Origin: Candidatus Uhrbacteria bacterium RIFCSPLOWO2_02_FULL_48_12
GTDB lineage: Bacteria; Patescibacteriota; Patescibacteriia; GWA2-46-9
DNA length: 7,364 nucleotides
Direction: 5' to 3'
NCBI GenBank assembly: GCA_001791425.1
Contig: MGEP01000054.1
Coordinates: forward strand, 11,857-19,220
The notes beneath the pieces were generated by a model. The model did not search any database, had not been told where the DNA came from, and worked only from the letters and a program-made list of their open reading frames with translations. This document shows positions 4,724-7,364 of the stretch, piece by piece. Position 1 is the first letter of the stretch, and every line of letters starts with the position of its first letter. The position numbers and the translations under genes were made by a program.

Positions 4724-6124
4724 ATGCCAATTGTCGGTGGTATATCAAATGCCCTTAACGCGGCAATGGCAAATCCAAGCCCAATTTTAGGGGCCTGGGA
4801 TTTTTTTGTTTATCTATTTACCAACGGAGGATGGATAGTTTTTCTCGTTATTTTTTTGTCCGGAGCGCGTTTTGCTTGGGTGTATTATATTGAGAATGAA
4901 TATGACAAAACACGCCGCTGGGTGATGTTGGCCATAGACGTTCCCAAAGATAATGTACAAAGCCCCAAAGCAGTAGAAAATATCTTTGCTCATCTGGCCG
5001 GGGCGCATGGCAGTAAGACTTTGCAGGAGAAATACTGGATAGGCAACACCCAGGATTGGTTTTCTTTTGAAATTATCAGCATCGGCGGCTATGTGCAGTT
5101 TATTATTAGAACGATTGTGCAATTCCGCGATCTTGTGGAATCAGCCATCTACGCGCAATATCCAGACGCGGTTATTACTGAAATTGAAGATTATACTACT
5201 GGTTATCCTTCGGTCTATCCCCATGAGCATTACGACCTATATGGCACGGAGTTCGCACTGGTTGAGGATCAAGCCCTGCCCATACGCACCTATCTTGAAT
5301 TTGAGCACACCTTAACGCAAGAATTTAAAGATCCGCTCTCAGCTCTCCTGGAAACTATGGGCAAGCTTGGTGACGGTGAACAGCTTTGGCTGCAAATAAT
5401 TATTGTGCCAATAGACGATAGCTGGAAAAAGAATGCCATTGCTCTAATTAAAAAAATGATTGGCGAGAAACAAAAGAAAAAAAATGGCCTGGCCGGCGCC
5501 CTGCTGGGCGAGCTCAGCAATATCGGACAAACCGCTTCAACACAAATAACCGGCGCGCCCACCGGCGCTCAAAAAACTGGTTCTCGGACCGACGATCTGC
5601 CCAGCCGCATGCTTTATTTGTCGCCATACGACAAAGAAAGAGTGGAAGCGATTTCCCGCAAAATTAAAAAAATCGGCTTTCTCACAAAAATCAGAAGCGT
5701 TTATATAGCGCCCAAAGAAAATTTTGTTGTCCAGCATGGCCGTGAGGCCTTAATTGGAACGATTAAGCAGTTTAATACGTCTGACCTTAACTCTATTAAA
5801 CCCGACACGAAACACGTTGGCGTTCACGCTCATTATTTTTTTATAGACTGGCGAAAAAATATTAAAAAAACGAAGGTAATGATTCGTTATAAGAATCGGT
5901 CGGTCTATCGAGGGCGCAATCCCTTCGTTCTCAATATTGAGGAATTGGCTTCCATTTGGCATTTTCCGCAAACTACGGAAACCGTTCCTATTCGTCATAT
6001 GGTGCAAAAAACTGAATTTAAGAGAATTGCTCCGCCCTCTTCAGTGCCTTTTGCCGAAGGTGTAGCTAAAGAGCCAGCCGCCGTTCCCAAAATGGCGCCT
6101 CCTCCCAATATTCCATTGGGTTAA
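4724..6124 (+). CDS. Single-pass membrane protein partnered with the downstream VirD4-like ATPase
   Basis: This 466-residue protein has one clear hydrophobic segment (about residues 25-56, WDFFVYLFTNGGWIVFLVIF and on), followed by a large mixed alpha/beta region. Residues about 60-245 contain KYWIGNTQDWFSFEIISIGG and PLSALLETMGKLGDGEQLWL. Residues about 248-292 form a linker rich in Gly, Ala, Thr and Lys. Residues about 293-415 form a second domain ending in the characteristic IEELASIWHFP (405-415). The tail 436-466 is Pro- and Ala-rich. I recognise it as a conserved Patescibacteria-type protein usually next to a conjugation-like ATPase, possibly DUF8128; that name is from memory. The repeated pattern resembles the non-motor parts of TraC/HerA-associated proteins. 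It lies 7 nt after the sigma4/HARE gene and 6 nt before the ATPase gene. A role as membrane anchor or adaptor for the ATPase is inferred. No Shine-Dalgarno sequence is visible. Confidence 0.75.
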   Translation: MPIVGGISNALNAAMANPSPILGAWDFFVYLFTNGGWIVFLVIFLSGARFAWVYYIENEYDKTRRWVMLAIDVPKDNVQSPKAVENIFAHLAGAHGSKTLQEKYWIGNTQDWFSFEIISIGGYVQFIIRTIVQFRDLVESAIYAQYPDAVITEIEDYTTGYPSVYPHEHYDLYGTEFALVEDQALPIRTYLEFEHTLTQEFKDPLSALLETMGKLGDGEQLWLQIIIVPIDDSWKKNAIALIKKMIGEKQKKKNGLAGALLGELSNIGQTASTQITGAPTGAQKTGSRTDDLPSRMLYLSPYDKERVEAISRKIKKIGFLTKIRSVYIAPKENFVVQHGREALIGTIKQFNTSDLNSIKPDTKHVGVHAHYFFIDWRKNIKKTKVMIRYKNRSVYRGRNPFVLNIEELASIWHFPQTTETVPIRHMVQKTEFKRIAPPSSVPFAEGVAKEPAAVPKMAPPPNIPLG

Positions 6125-6130
6125 ATCAAT

Positions 6131-7364
6131 ATGCCTGCCCCCGGAGACGTTACAATATTTGCCGAAACTAACTACCGCGACAGTTGTCGGTTGTTTGGCA
6201 TTAAGCGCGATGATCGGCGCCGGCACACCTATATTATCGGCAAAACAGGCATGGGCAAATCAGAAATGTTAAAACAAATGATTTATGCTGATATTCAGGT
6301 CGGACATGGTATTTGCGTGGTGGACCCGCACGGCGAGCTGGCGGAAAGTATTTTAGACTTTATACCATCGCACCGCATTAACGACGTAGTTTATTTTGAC
6401 CCGGCGGACATGGAGTATCCGATCGCTTTTAACATCATGGAATCAGTTGATCCAAACGTCCGCCACCTCGTGGCCTCCGGCCTCATCGGCGTGTTTAAGA
6501 AAATTTGGGCTGATTCCTGGGGCCCGCGGCTTGAATACGTTTTACGCAACGCCATTTTGGCTCTGCTTGATTACCCGGGGTCCACCCTGCTTGGCACTAT
6601 GCGTATTTTGGTGGATAAAACTTATCGTCGAAAAGTTATTGACAAAATTAAGGATCCCGTGGTCAGAAGTTTTTGGGTGGACGAATATTCTAAATATCCG
6701 GACAGATTTCAAGCGGAAGCCATCGCTCCCATTCAAAACAAGGTAGGTCAATTTTTATCTAATGCGCTCATTAGAAATGTCGTGGGACAGGTAAAGTCGT
6801 CCATTGATATTCGTGACGTTATGGACAATCAAAAAATATTGATTCTAAATTTGTCAAAAGGGAGGATTGGCGAGGACACCTCGGCTCTTTTGGGGGCGAT
6901 GATGATTACGAAGATTCAATTGGCGGCCATGTCGCGCATAGATACGCCGGAGCATGAACGTAAAGATTTTTATCTTTACGTGGATGAATTTCAAAATTTT
7001 GCCACGGAGTCATTTGCCAATATATTGTCCGAAGCCAGAAAGTACCGTCTAAATTTAATTATAGCGCATCAATATATAGAACAATTAGACGAAAAAGTGC
7101 AGGCCGCGGTCTTCGGTAACGTCGGCACTATTGTTTGTTTCCGAGTCGGCGCGGCAGACGCCGAGATTTTAGTGAAAGAGTTTGCGCCGTACGTGACAGA
7201 AGAAGATTTGGTGAATTTAGCCAAATGGCAGATATATTTAAAACTCATGATTGACGGAGTAGCTTCCACTCCATTTTCCGCCAACACCTTGCCTCCCGTG
7301 GTGGTTAATTACAACAATCGAGAAAAGATTGTTCGAGTGACCCACGAGCGCTACACCCAGCCCC
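6131..7364 (+). CDS. VirD4/TraD/HerA-like DNA-translocase ATPase, 3' end cut by window
   Basis: The frame is open from ATG 6131 to the window end, 411 codons without a stop, so the protein is incomplete. It has the features of type IV secretion coupling proteins and HerA/FtsK-like translocases: Walker A GKTGMGKS (residues 37-44), the DPHGEL motif (65-70), Walker B YLYVDE (281-286) followed by FQNF, and the sensor stretch IIAHQY (310-315) with Gln314. Such enzymes form hexameric rings that pump DNA using ATP. Unlike classical VirD4 it has no N-terminal membrane helices. The membrane protein encoded 6 nt upstream could supply the anchor. No relaxase, VirB4 or pilin gene is visible in the window, so conjugation is not shown; DNA uptake or chromosome-related pumping are alternatives. 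No Shine-Dalgarno sequence precedes the ATG. Confidence 0.9.
   Translation, partial: MPAPGDVTIFAETNYRDSCRLFGIKRDDRRRHTYIIGKTGMGKSEMLKQMIYADIQVGHGICVVDPHGELAESILDFIPSHRINDVVYFDPADMEYPIAFNIMESVDPNVRHLVASGLIGVFKKIWADSWGPRLEYVLRNAILALLDYPGSTLLGTMRILVDKTYRRKVIDKIKDPVVRSFWVDEYSKYPDRFQAEAIAPIQNKVGQFLSNALIRNVVGQVKSSIDIRDVMDNQKILILNLSKGRIGEDTSALLGAMMITKIQLAAMSRIDTPEHERKDFYLYVDEFQNFATESFANILSEARKYRLNLIIAHQYIEQLDEKVQAAVFGNVGTIVCFRVGAADAEILVKEFAPYVTEEDLVNLAKWQIYLKLMIDGVASTPFSANTLPPVVVNYNNREKIVRVTHERYTQP

Noticed and set aside
6396..6746. 116-codon ORF on the + strand inside the ATPase gene, and several 60-100 codon ORFs on the - strand elsewhere
   Set aside because: They overlap well-supported conserved genes in other frames, show no recognisable domains, and are explained as shadow frames.
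1..7364. CRISPR array, rRNA, transposase or toxin-antitoxin genes
   Set aside because: No regularly spaced direct repeats, rRNA segments, or recognisable transposase, toxin or antitoxin reading frames were found on either strand.

Overview
The window looks like a piece of a small-genome bacterium of the Candidate Phyla Radiation (Patescibacteria, probably Parcubacteria-like). This is inferred from gene content: a short DnaX without a tau-like extension, a sigma region 4/HARE-HTH protein, an orphan membrane protein plus VirD4-like ATPase pair, a short MetK, and start codons with no visible Shine-Dalgarno sequence. No 16S or other phylogenetic marker is present, so the assignment is tentative. 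All supported protein genes lie on the + strand.

Layout. (1) Positions 1-751 hold the 3' part of dnaX, the clamp-loader subunit. (2) Positions 760-1019 hold the most unusual object: a promoter followed by two tRNA-Gln(CUG) cloverleaves, one nested in the other. The outer tRNA (822-1010) is split in its T-loop, at the centre of TTC|GAA, by 118 nt. That insert carries a complete second tRNA-Gln(CUG) (903-972). The insert arms pair with each other and form an almost continuous helix from the outer T-stem to the inner acceptor stem. The outer acceptor stem is itself lengthened by 10 bp. The locus could therefore fold as one long RNA rod carrying two cloverleaves in series. (3) Positions 1051-1231 hold a good extended -10 promoter, a short copy (A) of a palindromic repeat, and a 25-codon, extremely basic ORF. 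(4) Positions 1343-3222 hold a membrane-anchored DUF7282-like plus cupredoxin protein and metK, only 14 nt apart. (5) Positions 3225-3410 hold the long inverted copy (B) of the same repeat and an intrinsic terminator. (6) From 3427 to the window end there is a near-consensus promoter and a three-gene operon: a sigma region 4/HARE-HTH protein, a single-pass membrane protein, and a VirD4/TraD/HerA-like DNA-translocase ATPase cut by the window edge.

Functionally, dnaX and metK are housekeeping genes. The cupredoxin protein is probably extracytoplasmic. The last two genes probably form a membrane-anchor plus motor pair, co-transcribed with a putative RNA-polymerase-associated regulator. The nested tRNA locus is the best candidate for something undescribed. 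Its fold is directly visible in the sequence, but whether the outer tRNA is ever matured cannot be decided from DNA alone.
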